This document shows positions 44,180 through 52,460 of a DNA stretch of 64,000 nt, piece after piece. The translations under genes and the position numbers were made by a program. The notes below the pieces were generated by a model, which saw only the letters and a list, made by a program, of their open reading frames with translations, was not told where the DNA came from and made no database searches. The stretch lies in the NCBI RefSeq assembly GCF_025143365.1, contig NZ_JALXPE010000013.1:1-64000 (forward strand). Direction: 5' to 3'. The DNA is from Microbacterium sp. p3-SID336. Lineage in GTDB: Bacteria > Actinomycetota > Actinomycetes > Actinomycetales > Microbacteriaceae. Within the stretch, counting starts at the first letter, position 1. Each line of letters opens with the position of its first letter.

Positions 44180-45138
44180 GCGCGCGGCGACACGGGCTCA
44201 TCGCGGGGCTGCTCGCCGTCGTGGTGGCGGTGGCGCTGAGCGGGTGCAGCCCCCGGGCGGCCGAGTGGACGGATGACGAGTACACGATCGCGGGCGGCGG
44301 ATCGACGGGGGTGTACCACGACTACGGCAGCCGCCTCGCGGCCGAGCTGTCGCGGTCGCTCGATGTGGACGTGCGGGCCGAGGAGACGGCGGGCTCGGTG
44401 GACAACCTGCTGCGCGTGGACGCGGGCGACGCCCTGCTCGGCTTCGCGCAGGGCGATGCCGCCGCGGATGCCGTGGCGGGCACCGGCGCCTTCGCGGAGC
44501 CGCTCGCGGTGCAGGCGGTCGCACGGCTGTACGACGAGTACCTGCAGGTGGTCGTGCGGGGCGACTCCGACATCCACGACCTCGGCGACCTCGCGGGGCG
44601 TGCGGTCTCCCTCGGAGCGGAGAACTCCGGCGTGAACGTGATCGCGGCCCGCGTGATGCAGGCGGCCGGCGTGGCGCCGGACGAGGTCGTGGATCCGCAG
44701 CTCGACCTCAGCGGCTCGATCCTGGCGATGGAGCGCGGGGAGATCGACGGCTTCTTCTGGGTGGGCGGCCTGCCGACCCCGGGCATCGTGGGGCTCGCGG
44801 CCACCACACCGGTGCGGCTGCTTCCCGTCGAGCAGGAGTGGGTGAACCGCGTCAACGACCGCTACTCGCACGCGTACCGCCCCGCCGACGTCCCTGCGGG
44901 CACGTACGGTCTCCGCGAGTCGGTGATGACCATGGCGGTGCCGAACTACCTGGTGACCGCGACGTCCACCCCGCCGGGTGTCGTCCGCGATGTGCTGTCC
45001 GGGCTGTTCGACGCCCGGACGGCGATCGCGGAGGAGGTGCCGGCCGCGGCTCTGCTCGACCGGCGCTCCGCCATCTTCACCGGACCCGTCCCGCTCCACC
45101 CCGGTGCCGAGGGGTACTACCGCGACCTGCGGGACTGA
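44176..45138 (+). CDS. TAXI-family solute-binding lipoprotein, likely co-sensor
   Basis: 320 residues from ATG 44176, overlapping the kinase gene (ATGA). A lipoprotein signal peptide ends in VALSGC (lipid-bearing Cys24). The mature protein resembles TAXI TRAP-type binding proteins: IAGGGSTGVYHDYGSRLAAE, RAEETAGSVDNLL, and VSLGAENSGVNVIAARVM. TRAP membrane subunits (DctQ/DctM) are absent nearby. Coupling to a kinase suggests it captures a ligand for sensing rather than for uptake; this is inference from layout. Ligand unknown; glutamate or another acid is possible given gluABCD downstream. Confidence 0.85.
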   Translation: MSARRHGLIAGLLAVVVAVALSGCSPRAAEWTDDEYTIAGGGSTGVYHDYGSRLAAELSRSLDVDVRAEETAGSVDNLLRVDAGDALLGFAQGDAAADAVAGTGAFAEPLAVQAVARLYDEYLQVVVRGDSDIHDLGDLAGRAVSLGAENSGVNVIAARVMQAAGVAPDEVVDPQLDLSGSILAMERGEIDGFFWVGGLPTPGIVGLAATTPVRLLPVEQEWVNRVNDRYSHAYRPADVPAGTYGLRESVMTMAVPNYLVTATSTPPGVVRDVLSGLFDARTAIAEEVPAAALLDRRSAIFTGPVPLHPGAEGYYRDLRD

Positions 45139-45151
45139 GGGCGAGCTCCCG

Positions 45152-45171
45152 CCTCAAGAAATCCTCAAGAA
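45152..45171. promoter_or_regulatory. Direct repeat, candidate response-regulator site
   Basis: Two copies of CCTCAAGAA at 45152-45160 and 45163-45171 have an 11-nt period, so they face the same side of the helix. OmpR-family regulators usually bind such head-to-tail repeats. Located 14 nt after the TAXI gene and about 230 nt before gluA. Confidence 0.35.
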
Positions 45172-45228
45172 GCCGGACAGCCCTGCTCCGACTCTGAGAG
45201 GCTGGCGTCGATCGCACACGATCGGAGG

Positions 45229-45325
45229 CCTGCTGCTCCGTTGTCGCTGGGAGCGCAGCAGCAGGGCGATCCCGCGGCCCGAGGGGGCGGGCCGTGGGGC
45301 GCCCCTGCGAAGACGCACGGGCGCC
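45229..45325 (+). other. Cluster of strong hairpins before gluA
   Basis: Three consecutive stem-loops can form. The first pairs CCTGCTGCT (45229-45237) with AGCAGCAGG (45257-45265). The second pairs CGGCCCG with CGGGCCG around 45276-45295. The third pairs 45298-45309 with 45314-45325 (12 bp, one mismatch, AAGA loop). They could end the TAXI-operon transcript or form a small RNA. No T-run follows the last stem. Confidence 0.35.
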
Positions 45326-45330
45326 AGGAT

Positions 45331-45396
45331 CACGTGATTACGAACATGTAAAGCTCACCGCGGCGCCTGGAGCCGCGCCTGCCACGTGGCTAGTTT
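45331..45396 (+). promoter_or_regulatory. gluA promoter with palindromic operator candidates
   Basis: TAGTTT (45391-45396) lies 6 nt before ATG 45403, with TGGAGC at 45368-45373 as a weak -35. Upstream are a CACGTG (45331-45336), an inverted repeat TTAC-GAACAT-GTAA (45338-45351), and a perfect palindrome GCCACGTGGC (45381-45390) abutting the -10. Several regulator sites seem likely; none matches a consensus I can name confidently. Confidence 0.45.
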
Positions 45397-45402
45397 GGAG
45401 AA

Positions 45403-46152
45403 ATGATGACCTCTGATGCCCCTCTCGTCGTCGTCGAGAACGTCCAGAAGCACTATGGCGAGTTCCAGGCGCTCAGCGACATCGACCTGACCGTGAATGC
45501 GGGGGAGGTCGTCGTCGTGATCGGACCGTCCGGATCCGGCAAGTCGACCCTGTGCCGCACGATCAACCGCCTCGAGACCATCACGAGCGGAAGCATCCGC
45601 ATCGACGGCAAGGAGCTGCCCGCCGAGGGCAAGGCGCTCGCCCACCTGCGGGCCGATGTCGGGATGGTGTTCCAGTCCTTCAACCTGTTCGCGCACCTCA
45701 CGATCCTCGAGAACGTGACCCTCGGACCGATCAAGGTCCGCGGGCTCAAGAAGTCCGAGGCCGAGGCGGAGGCGATGATGCTGCTGAAGCGCGTCGGCGT
45801 CGCCCAGCAGGCGAACAAGCTCCCCGCACAGCTCTCCGGCGGTCAGCAGCAGCGTGTGGCGATCGCCCGCGCCCTGGCCATGCAGCCGAAGGTCATGCTG
45901 TTCGACGAGCCCACGAGCGCGCTCGACCCGGAGATGATCAACGAGGTTCTCGACGTCATGGTGGAGCTCGCGCAGGACGGCATGACGATGATCGTCGTCA
46001 CCCACGAGATGGGCTTCGCGCGCAAGGCGGCCGACCGGGTGGTGTTCATGGCGGACGGGCGCATCGTCGAGGAGGCGAAGCCCGAGGAGTTCTTCACCAA
46101 CCCGAAGAGCGATCGCGCCAAGGACTTCCTCTCGAAGCTCCTCACCCACTGA
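45403..46152 (+). CDS. gluA: Glutamate ABC transporter ATPase GluA
   Basis: 249 residues from ATG 45403 (second ATG at 45406). Polar amino-acid ABC ATPase: Walker [10 protein letters not shown] (41-49), Q-loop [10 protein letters not shown], signature LSGGQQQR, Walker [16 protein letters not shown] and His switch [14 protein letters not shown]. First of four collinear genes matching gluABCD of Corynebacterium; glutamate specificity is inferred from the whole-operon resemblance. Confidence 0.9.
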   Translation: MMTSDAPLVVVENVQKHYGEFQALSDIDLTVNAGEVVVVIGPSGSGKSTLCRTINRLETITSGSIRIDGKELPAEGKALAHLRADVGMVFQSFNLFAHLTILENVTLGPIKVRGLKKSEAEAEAMMLLKRVGVAQQANKLPAQLSGGQQQRVAIARALAMQPKVMLFDEPTSALDPEMINEVLDVMVELAQDGMTMIVVTHEMGFARKAADRVVFMADGRIVEEAKPEEFFTNPKSDRAKDFLSKLLTH

Positions 46153-46193
46153 CCCCACAGACCCTGCATTCACAGCACACGAAGGAGACGCAC

Positions 46194-47105
46194 ATGCGAC
46201 GCACACGGACACTGGCAGGCATCGGGATCGCAGCGGCCGCGCTGCTGGCCCTGACCGCCTGCAACAGCGGCACCCCGTCCAACCCCGGCGGAGGCACCGA
46301 GGGCGGCGACGGCGGCGAGGACAGCACCTGGTTCGAGGTCGCCTCGGACGTGCAGCTCGACGGCAGCCCCACGTTCGACGCCATCAAGGAGCGCGACAAG
46401 GTCGTCGTCGGCGTCAAGGAGGACCAGCCCGGTCTCGGCTACCTCGACGTGACCACCAACGAGCGCACCGGCTTCGACGTCGACATCGCGCGCTGGATCG
46501 CCGCCTCCCTCGGCTACGACGAGGACAAGATCGAGTTCAAGCCGATCGCCTCCGCGAACCGCGAGCAGGCCATCGTGAACGGCGACATCGACTACTACGT
46601 CGGCACCTACTCGATCAACGACAAGCGCAAGGAGCAGATCGACTTCGCCGGCCCGTACTTCATCACGGGTCAGGGCCTTCTCGTCGCCGCGGATGCGGAG
46701 GACGCCGAAGCACTCGAGGACTTCAACGGCAAGACGGTGTGCTCGGCGACCGGCTCCACCCCGATCCAGAACATCAAGGCCAACTTCCCCGACATCAAGA
46801 CGCAGGAGTACGACCTGTACTCGGCGTGCGTGCAGGACCTGATCGACGGCAAGGTCGACGCGGTCACCACCGACCAGGCCATCCTGATCGGCTACGCGGC
46901 GCAGTACCCGGACGACGTGAAGGTCACCGGCGGTCTGTTCACGGAGGAGCGCTACGGCGTCGGTCTCGCCAAGGGCGACGACGTGCTCCGCGCGCACATC
47001 AACGAGCTCTTCACCGACGGTGGCGACATCTGGCAGGCGATCTTCGACAAGAACCTCGGCTCCAGCGGCATCGAGGTCGAGCAGCCCGAGGTCGACGCGT
47101 ACTGA
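46194..47105 (+). CDS. gluB: Glutamate-binding lipoprotein GluB
   Basis: 303 residues from ATG 46194 (GAAGGAGAC upstream). Signal peptide with lipobox ALTAC (Cys23), a Gly/Glu-rich linker, then a family-3 solute-binding fold: VVVGVKEDQPGLGYLDV, GFDVDIARWIAASLGY, YYVGTYSINDKRKEQIDFAG, GKTVCSATGSTPIQNI. Two cysteines in the mature part (VCSATG and YSACVQD) could form a disulfide, as in GluB-like proteins. Confidence 0.9.
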   Translation: MRRTRTLAGIGIAAAALLALTACNSGTPSNPGGGTEGGDGGEDSTWFEVASDVQLDGSPTFDAIKERDKVVVGVKEDQPGLGYLDVTTNERTGFDVDIARWIAASLGYDEDKIEFKPIASANREQAIVNGDIDYYVGTYSINDKRKEQIDFAGPYFITGQGLLVAADAEDAEALEDFNGKTVCSATGSTPIQNIKANFPDIKTQEYDLYSACVQDLIDGKVDAVTTDQAILIGYAAQYPDDVKVTGGLFTEERYGVGLAKGDDVLRAHINELFTDGGDIWQAIFDKNLGSSGIEVEQPEVDAY

Positions 47106-47111
47106 TCCGAT

Positions 47112-47139
47112 GGGGCGGCTTCCTTCCGGGAGCCGCCCC
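47112..47139 (+). terminator. Intercistronic hairpin between gluB and gluC
   Basis: 12-bp stem GGGGCGGCTTCC / GGGAGCCGCCCC (one G-T pair), TTCC loop, 6 nt after the gluB stop and without a T-run. More likely a partial terminator or mRNA stabiliser than a full stop. Confidence 0.55.
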
Positions 47140-47168
47140 ACAGCTTGAACCGAGAAGGGGAGGGTGGC

Positions 47169-47825
47169 GTGGACGTCATCTTCGGGAACCTCGACCTGTG
47201 GGGTGAGGCGATCAGCAACACGCTGCTCGTCTTCTTCGCTGGCGGCATCATCGCCCTGGTCCTGGGAATCATCGTCGGCGCGATGCGCGTCTCGCCCGTG
47301 CCGATCGCACGCGGCGTCGGCACGGTGTACGTCAACATCGTGCGGAACACACCGCTGACGCTGGTCTTCTTCTTCTTCGTGTTCGGGTACCCGCAGCTCG
47401 GCCTGCCCGAGCTGTCGAACACCGTGCTGGGCATCCTCGCGATCGGCATCTACACCGCCACCTACGTGGCGGAGGTGCTGCGCGCGGGCATCAACACGGT
47501 CCCCGTCGGGCAGGCCGAGGCCGCACGGGCCATCGGGCTCCCGTTCGGGCAGGTCATGACCCTCGTCATCCTGCCGCAGGCCTTCCGCTCGGTCGTGCCG
47601 CCCATGATGAGCGTCTTCATCGCCCTGCTGAAGAACACCACGGTCGCCGCGGGCTTCTCGATCGCGGAGCTCGCCGCCCTGCGCTCGACGGTCAACGACT
47701 CGGCCGACCGCCCCGGCAACCCGATGGAGGTCCTGCTCTGGGTGGCGGTGGTCTTCGTGGCCCTGGTCATGCTGATGAGCTGGGGCCAGCGGTATCTCGA
47801 GAACCGATGGAGGATCGCGCGATGA
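47169..47825 (+). CDS. gluC: Glutamate ABC transporter permease GluC
   Basis: 218 residues from GTG 47169, chosen for GGGGAGGG just upstream; TTG 47145 is in frame but not spaced from a site. HisM/GlnP-type permease with about five membrane helices and the conserved cytoplasmic EAA loop EAARAIGLPFGQVMTLVILP. NIVRNTPLTLVFFFFVFGYP is the family's other landmark. It overlaps gluD by 4 nt. Confidence 0.9.
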   Translation: MDVIFGNLDLWGEAISNTLLVFFAGGIIALVLGIIVGAMRVSPVPIARGVGTVYVNIVRNTPLTLVFFFFVFGYPQLGLPELSNTVLGILAIGIYTATYVAEVLRAGINTVPVGQAEAARAIGLPFGQVMTLVILPQAFRSVVPPMMSVFIALLKNTTVAAGFSIAELAALRSTVNDSADRPGNPMEVLLWVAVVFVALVMLMSWGQRYLENRWRIAR

Positions 47826-48745
47826 GCTCCGTACTGTACGACGTCCCGGGCCCGCGGGCCATCGCCCGGAACCGCATCCTCGCCGTGGCGACCATCCTGG
47901 TGGTCCTCGCCGCCCTGGGCTTCGTGGTCTACCGCATGATCGAGACGGGCCAGTTCTCGCCGCAGAAGTGGTACGTCTTCACCTTCACCAACGTCTGGGC
48001 CGGTATCGCCCGCGCCCTGGTGAACACGCTGGCGGCGTTCGCGCTCGCCGCGGTCCTCAGTCTCATCCTCGGCTTCGTCCTCGCGATCGGCCGGCTGTCC
48101 GACCACGCCTGGGTCCGCGTGCCCGTCACAGTCATCACGGAGCTGTTCCGCGCCGTGCCGGTCCTCGTCTTCATGATGCTGCTGTACTACGGGCTTCCCG
48201 TGATCGGCGTGAAGATGGACCCGTACTGGGCCGTCGTCCTCGCGCTCATGGCCTACAACGGCTCGGTGCTCGCCGAGGTGCTGCGCGCCGGTGTCGAGTC
48301 GCTGCCGCGCGGGCAGAAGGAGGCGGGCTACGCGATCGGCCTCCGCAAGAGCGGCGTCATGCGCCTCATCCTGCTGCCGCAGGCGATCCGCGCCATGCTC
48401 CCCGTGATCGTCGCTCAGCTCGTTGTCACCATGAAGGACACGGCGCTCGGCTTCATCATCACGTACCCCGAGCTGCTGTACTTCGCGAAGCAGCTGACCT
48501 CGCAGCAGGGGCGGCCGATCCTGCAGTCCGCGTTCGTCATCGGCGGGATCTACATCATCATGTGCCTGATCCTGTCCGGCATCGCGCGCTGGGTGGAGAT
48601 CCGCACCCGTCGTTCGGCGAAGGTCATGGCCGCGGGTGCGGTGGACCCGGAGCTCGACCCTCGACTCCACGAGGGCGGCACCGACACACAGCTGCTCACG
48701 CTGCAGAAGGCAGACGGCGGGCGACGACGGTCCAGGCGCGGCTGA
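47822..48745 (+). CDS. gluD: Glutamate ABC transporter permease GluD
   Basis: 307 residues from ATG 47822 (ATGA overlap with gluC). Second HisM/GlnP-type permease: an extra N-terminal membrane segment, ELFRAVPVLVFMMLLYYGLP, EAA loop KEAGYAIGLRKSGVMRLILL, and a polar C-terminal tail of about 45 residues rich in Arg/Gly. Confidence 0.9.
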   Translation: MSSVLYDVPGPRAIARNRILAVATILVVLAALGFVVYRMIETGQFSPQKWYVFTFTNVWAGIARALVNTLAAFALAAVLSLILGFVLAIGRLSDHAWVRVPVTVITELFRAVPVLVFMMLLYYGLPVIGVKMDPYWAVVLALMAYNGSVLAEVLRAGVESLPRGQKEAGYAIGLRKSGVMRLILLPQAIRAMLPVIVAQLVVTMKDTALGFIITYPELLYFAKQLTSQQGRPILQSAFVIGGIYIIMCLILSGIARWVEIRTRRSAKVMAAGAVDPELDPRLHEGGTDTQLLTLQKADGGRRRSRRG

Positions 48746-48773
48746 GCGGCGCGGGACGCCCGTCCTGCGCCGG

Positions 48774-48779
48774 TAGACT
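48774..48779 (+). promoter_or_regulatory. Probable -10 of pheST
   Basis: TAGACT ends 8 nt before GTG 48788, again a leaderless-type arrangement. No T-box or Phe-rich leader was seen. Confidence 0.5.
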
Positions 48780-48787
48780 CGATTCCC

Positions 48788-49828
48788 GTGTCAGAGTCTC
48801 CGGAAATCACCCCCGACGCGGTCGAAGCCGCCGTCGCCGACGCCCTCGCGGCGATCGACGCGGCCGCCGACACCGCCGCGCTGAAAGCCGCCCGTGCCGC
48901 GCATGTCGCCGAGGGATCGCCGCTCGCGATCCTGAACGCCTCGATGCGCCAGGTCGCCCCCGAGAACAAGGCCGCTTTCGGCAAGCTCGTCGGTCAAGGC
49001 CGTGGACGTGTGAACCAGGCGCTCGCGGCGAAGGAGGCCGAACTGGCCGCCGCGGAGGTCGCCGCCCGTCTGGAGGCCGAGCGGGTCGACATCACCGCCG
49101 TGCCGTCGCGCACCCGCGTGGGAGCGCGCCACCCCCTCGCGCTGCTGCAGGACCATGTCGAGGACATCTTCGTCGGTATGGGGTGGGAGATCGCGGAGGG
49201 CCCCGAGCTCGAGCACGAGTGGTTCAACTTCGACGCGCTCAACTTCGACGTCGACCACCCCGCGCGCCAGGAGCAGGACACGTTCTACGTCGACCCCACC
49301 TCGCGCCACCTCGTGATGCGCACCCACACGAGCCCGGTGCAGGTGCGGTCCATGCTCGACCGCGAGGTGCCGATCTACGTGCTGTGCCCCGGCCGCGTCT
49401 ACCGCACCGACGAGTTCGACGCCACGCACCTGCCCGTGTTCACGCAGTTCGAGGGGCTGGTGGTCGACAAGGGCATCACGATGGCGCACCTCAAGGGCAC
49501 GCTCGACCACTTCGCGAGGCAGCTCTTCGGCCCGGAGGCCAAGATGCGGTTCCGCACGAACTACTTCCCCTTCACCGAGCCCTCCGCCGAGCTCGACCTG
49601 TGGCACCCCACCTTCAAGGGCGGTGCCCGCTGGATCGAGTGGGGCGGTTGCGGCATGGTCAACCCGAACGTGCTGCGTGCGGCCGGGATCGACCCCGAGG
49701 TGTACAGCGGCTTCGCGTTCGGCATGGGCATCGAGCGCGGGCTCATGTTCCGCAGCGACGTGCAGGACATGCGGGACATGGCGGAGGGCGATGTCCGTTT
49801 CAGCGAGCAGTACGGGATGGTGGTGTGA
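48788..49828 (+). CDS. pheS: Phenylalanyl-tRNA synthetase alpha subunit
   Basis: 346 residues from GTG 48788. Class II synthetase catalytic subunit. N-terminal coiled coil (about 1-85), motif 1 area RHPLALLQDHVEDIFVGMG, motif 2 PGRVYRTDEFDATHLPVFTQ, motif 3 FGMGIERGLMFR, and the Phe-pocket GGCGMVNPNVL. Overlaps pheT by 1 nt. Confidence 0.97.
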   Translation: MSESPEITPDAVEAAVADALAAIDAAADTAALKAARAAHVAEGSPLAILNASMRQVAPENKAAFGKLVGQGRGRVNQALAAKEAELAAAEVAARLEAERVDITAVPSRTRVGARHPLALLQDHVEDIFVGMGWEIAEGPELEHEWFNFDALNFDVDHPARQEQDTFYVDPTSRHLVMRTHTSPVQVRSMLDREVPIYVLCPGRVYRTDEFDATHLPVFTQFEGLVVDKGITMAHLKGTLDHFARQLFGPEAKMRFRTNYFPFTEPSAELDLWHPTFKGGARWIEWGGCGMVNPNVLRAAGIDPEVYSGFAFGMGIERGLMFRSDVQDMRDMAEGDVRFSEQYGMVV

Positions 49829-52332
49829 TGCGCGTCCCGCTTTCGTGGCTGCGTGAGTACGTCGATCTGGCAGCGGATGCCACGCCGGAGGACGTCCTCG
49901 CGGCGCTGGTGACCGTCGGGTTCGAGGAGGAGGACGTCCACCGCTTCGACATCACGGGCCCCGTGGTCGTCGGACAGGTCGTCTCGCTGGAGCCGGAGCC
50001 CCAGTCGAACGGCAAGACCATCAACTGGTGCCAGGTGGACGTGGGCGAGGAGCACGGCGGCGTGCGCGGGATCGTCTGCGGCGCGCACAACTTCGTCGCG
50101 GGGGACAAGGTCGTGGTGACCCTGCCCGGCGCGGTGCTGCCGGGCCCGTTCCCGATCGCTGCCCGCAAGACCTACGGCCACGTCTCGGACGGCATGATCG
50201 CCTCCGCGCGCGAACTCGGTCTGGGCGACGAGCACGACGGCATCATCGTGCTGTCCGACCTCGGCATCGACGCACCGGTCGGCACGGATGCCATCGCGCT
50301 GCTCGGGCTCGACGACGTCGCGGTCGAGATCAACGTGACGCCCGACCGTGGCTATGCGTTCTCGGTGCGCGGGGTCGCCCGCGAGTACGCGCACGCCACC
50401 GGTGCGGAGTTCCGCGACCCGGCCGAGCGCGATTTCGCCGAACTGCAGCCGGGCTCCGGGCGCACGGCGGTCGTCGACGACCAGGCGCCGGTGCGCGGCA
50501 ACGTCGGCGCCAGCGAGTTCGTCACCCGCGTCGTGCGGGGCGTTGACCCCTCGCGGCCCACGCCGCCGTGGATGATCGCGCGGCTGAGCCTCGCGGGCAT
50601 GCGCTCGCTGGGCGTGCTGATCGACATCACCAACTACGTCATGCTCGAGCTCGGGCAGCCGCTGCACGGCTACGACCTGGACAAGCTCACCGGAGGCATC
50701 ACGGTGCGCCGTGCGACCCCGGGGGAGCGGATGACCACGCTCGACGGCGTGGAGCGGGCGCTGCACGTCGAGGACCTCCTCATCACGGACGGCTCGGGTC
50801 CCATCGGCCTCGCCGGCGTGATGGGTGGCGGCACGACCGAGATGAGCGGCACCACGCGCAACGTGCTGATCGAGGCGGCGACGTTCGACCAGACGACGAT
50901 CGCGCGGACGGCGCGTCGCCACAAGCTCCCGAGCGAGGCCTCCAAGCGCTTCGAGCGCGGTGTGGACCCGCTCATCCCGTTCGTCGCGGCGCGGCGTGCG
51001 GCCGACCTGATGGTCGAGCTCGCCGGCGGCACGCTCACCGAGGAGGGTGGCGCCCTCTTCGCCGAGGTCTTCATCGCGGAGATCGAGCTGCCGACCGGCT
51101 TCGTGCAGGGACTCATCGGCGTCGACTACACGGACGACGAGATCACGGGCGCCCTGACCACGATCGGTGCCGAGGTGTCCGCCGCGGACAACGGGTGGAC
51201 GGTCATCCCGCCGAGCTGGCGCCCCGACCTCACCGACAAGTGGACGCTCGCCGAGGAGGTCGCTCGCATCCACGGGCTCGACCGCATCCCCTCGGTGCTG
51301 CCGACCCCGCCCTCCGGCCGGGGGCTCACGGCCCACCAGCAGGGACGTCGCCGCGTGGCGAACGCCCTCGCGGCCGCGGGCTTCGTCGAGACCCCGGCGT
51401 TCCCGTTCACGACCGAGGCGCAGAACGATCTGCACGGCTCTGCCTCGGGTGAGCATCTGCCGAGCATCCGCCTCGCGAACCCGCTCGACGGGCAGGTGCC
51501 GTTCCTGCGGCGCTCGCTGATCCCGGGGCTGCTGCAGACCGCGCACCGCAACATCTCGCGCGGGCTCACGGATCTGGCACTGTTCGAGACCGGCGCGGTG
51601 TTCCTGCCCGAGCCGGGCGTCGAGTACGGCACGGACGACGTGCCGCCCCTGGGCGTGCGCCCCTCGGACGAGACCCTCGCTCAGCTCGATGCGTCGATCC
51701 CGCCGCAGGCGCGCCACGTCGCGGTGCTGCTGACCGGCAACGTGTCGCCGCGGCAGCCCGGGCGTGCGGCGGAGGGCTCCGGCCTCGTCGATGCCCTCGA
51801 CGCGGTCCGCGTGATCGCCGCAGCTGCCGGCGTCGAGATCGACGTGATGCAGGCGCAGCGCGTCGCCCTGCACCCCGGTCGCACCGGCGTGCTGGTCGCG
51901 GGTGGGGAGGAGGTCGGCTACGTCGGCGAGCTGCATCCCGCCGTCGCGGAGGAGGCCGACCTGCCCGGTCGTGCCACCGTGCTGGAGCTCGACCTCGACC
52001 GGCTGCTCACGCTGGCGGGCGGGCGTATCGTGGCGGCGTCCCTGTCCACGTTCCCCGCGGCGACGCAGGACGTCTCGCTCACCGTACCGGCGGACGTGCC
52101 CGCGGCCGACGTCCGTGCCGCTCTCGCGGAGGGCGCCGGGGCGCTGCTGGAGTCCGTCCGCCTCGTTGACGACTACCGCGGCGAGGGCGTGCCGGAGGGG
52201 GCGAAGTCGCTGACGTTTGCGTTGCGATTCCGCGCCGACGACCGCACGCTGACCGCCGCGGAGGCCTCTGAGGCGAAGATGGCGGGTGTCGCGGCGGCGG
52301 CCGAGCGCTTCGGCGCCGCGATCCGCGACTGA
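49828..52332 (+). CDS. pheT: Phenylalanyl-tRNA synthetase beta subunit
   Basis: 834 residues from ATG 49828. Domains in order: B1 (RVPLSWLREYVDLA), tRNA-binding EMAP-like fold (VVVGQVVSLEPEPQSNGKTI), the B3/B4 editing domain (SEASKRFERGVDP lies in it), the B5 domain, the catalytic-like B6/B7, and a C-terminal ferredoxin-anticodon-binding domain (FPAATQDVSLTVPADVPAAD). Complete length. Confidence 0.97.
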   Translation: MRVPLSWLREYVDLAADATPEDVLAALVTVGFEEEDVHRFDITGPVVVGQVVSLEPEPQSNGKTINWCQVDVGEEHGGVRGIVCGAHNFVAGDKVVVTLPGAVLPGPFPIAARKTYGHVSDGMIASARELGLGDEHDGIIVLSDLGIDAPVGTDAIALLGLDDVAVEINVTPDRGYAFSVRGVAREYAHATGAEFRDPAERDFAELQPGSGRTAVVDDQAPVRGNVGASEFVTRVVRGVDPSRPTPPWMIARLSLAGMRSLGVLIDITNYVMLELGQPLHGYDLDKLTGGITVRRATPGERMTTLDGVERALHVEDLLITDGSGPIGLAGVMGGGTTEMSGTTRNVLIEAATFDQTTIARTARRHKLPSEASKRFERGVDPLIPFVAARRAADLMVELAGGTLTEEGGALFAEVFIAEIELPTGFVQGLIGVDYTDDEITGALTTIGAEVSAADNGWTVIPPSWRPDLTDKWTLAEEVARIHGLDRIPSVLPTPPSGRGLTAHQQGRRRVANALAAAGFVETPAFPFTTEAQNDLHGSASGEHLPSIRLANPLDGQVPFLRRSLIPGLLQTAHRNISRGLTDLALFETGAVFLPEPGVEYGTDDVPPLGVRPSDETLAQLDASIPPQARHVAVLLTGNVSPRQPGRAAEGSGLVDALDAVRVIAAAAGVEIDVMQAQRVALHPGRTGVLVAGGEEVGYVGELHPAVAEEADLPGRATVLELDLDRLLTLAGGRIVAASLSTFPAATQDVSLTVPADVPAADVRAALAEGAGALLESVRLVDDYRGEGVPEGAKSLTFALRFRADDRTLTAAEASEAKMAGVAAAAERFGAAIRD

Positions 52333-52340
52333 TCGGGAGA

Positions 52341-52371
52341 GCGCGCGGCATCCGATGCGGGTGCCGCGCGC
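52341..52371 (+). terminator. Hairpin after pheT
   Basis: 13-bp stem GCGCGCGGCATCC / GGGTGCCGCGCGC (one G-T pair), GATGC loop, 8 nt after the pheT stop. No T-run follows, so strength is uncertain. Confidence 0.55.
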
Positions 52372-52460
52372 GCACTGCGGCGACCGGTGGGCCGCAGCGC
52401 GGGGCTCCGCTCTGAGCGGAGCGCCTTTCCCCGGCCCGGCGTTCCTGGTGACATGGGGTC

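Noticed and set aside
48746..48787. Phe-rich leader or T-box before pheST
   Set aside because: The gap is only 42 nt and the -10 lies next to the start codon, so there is no room for a leader.
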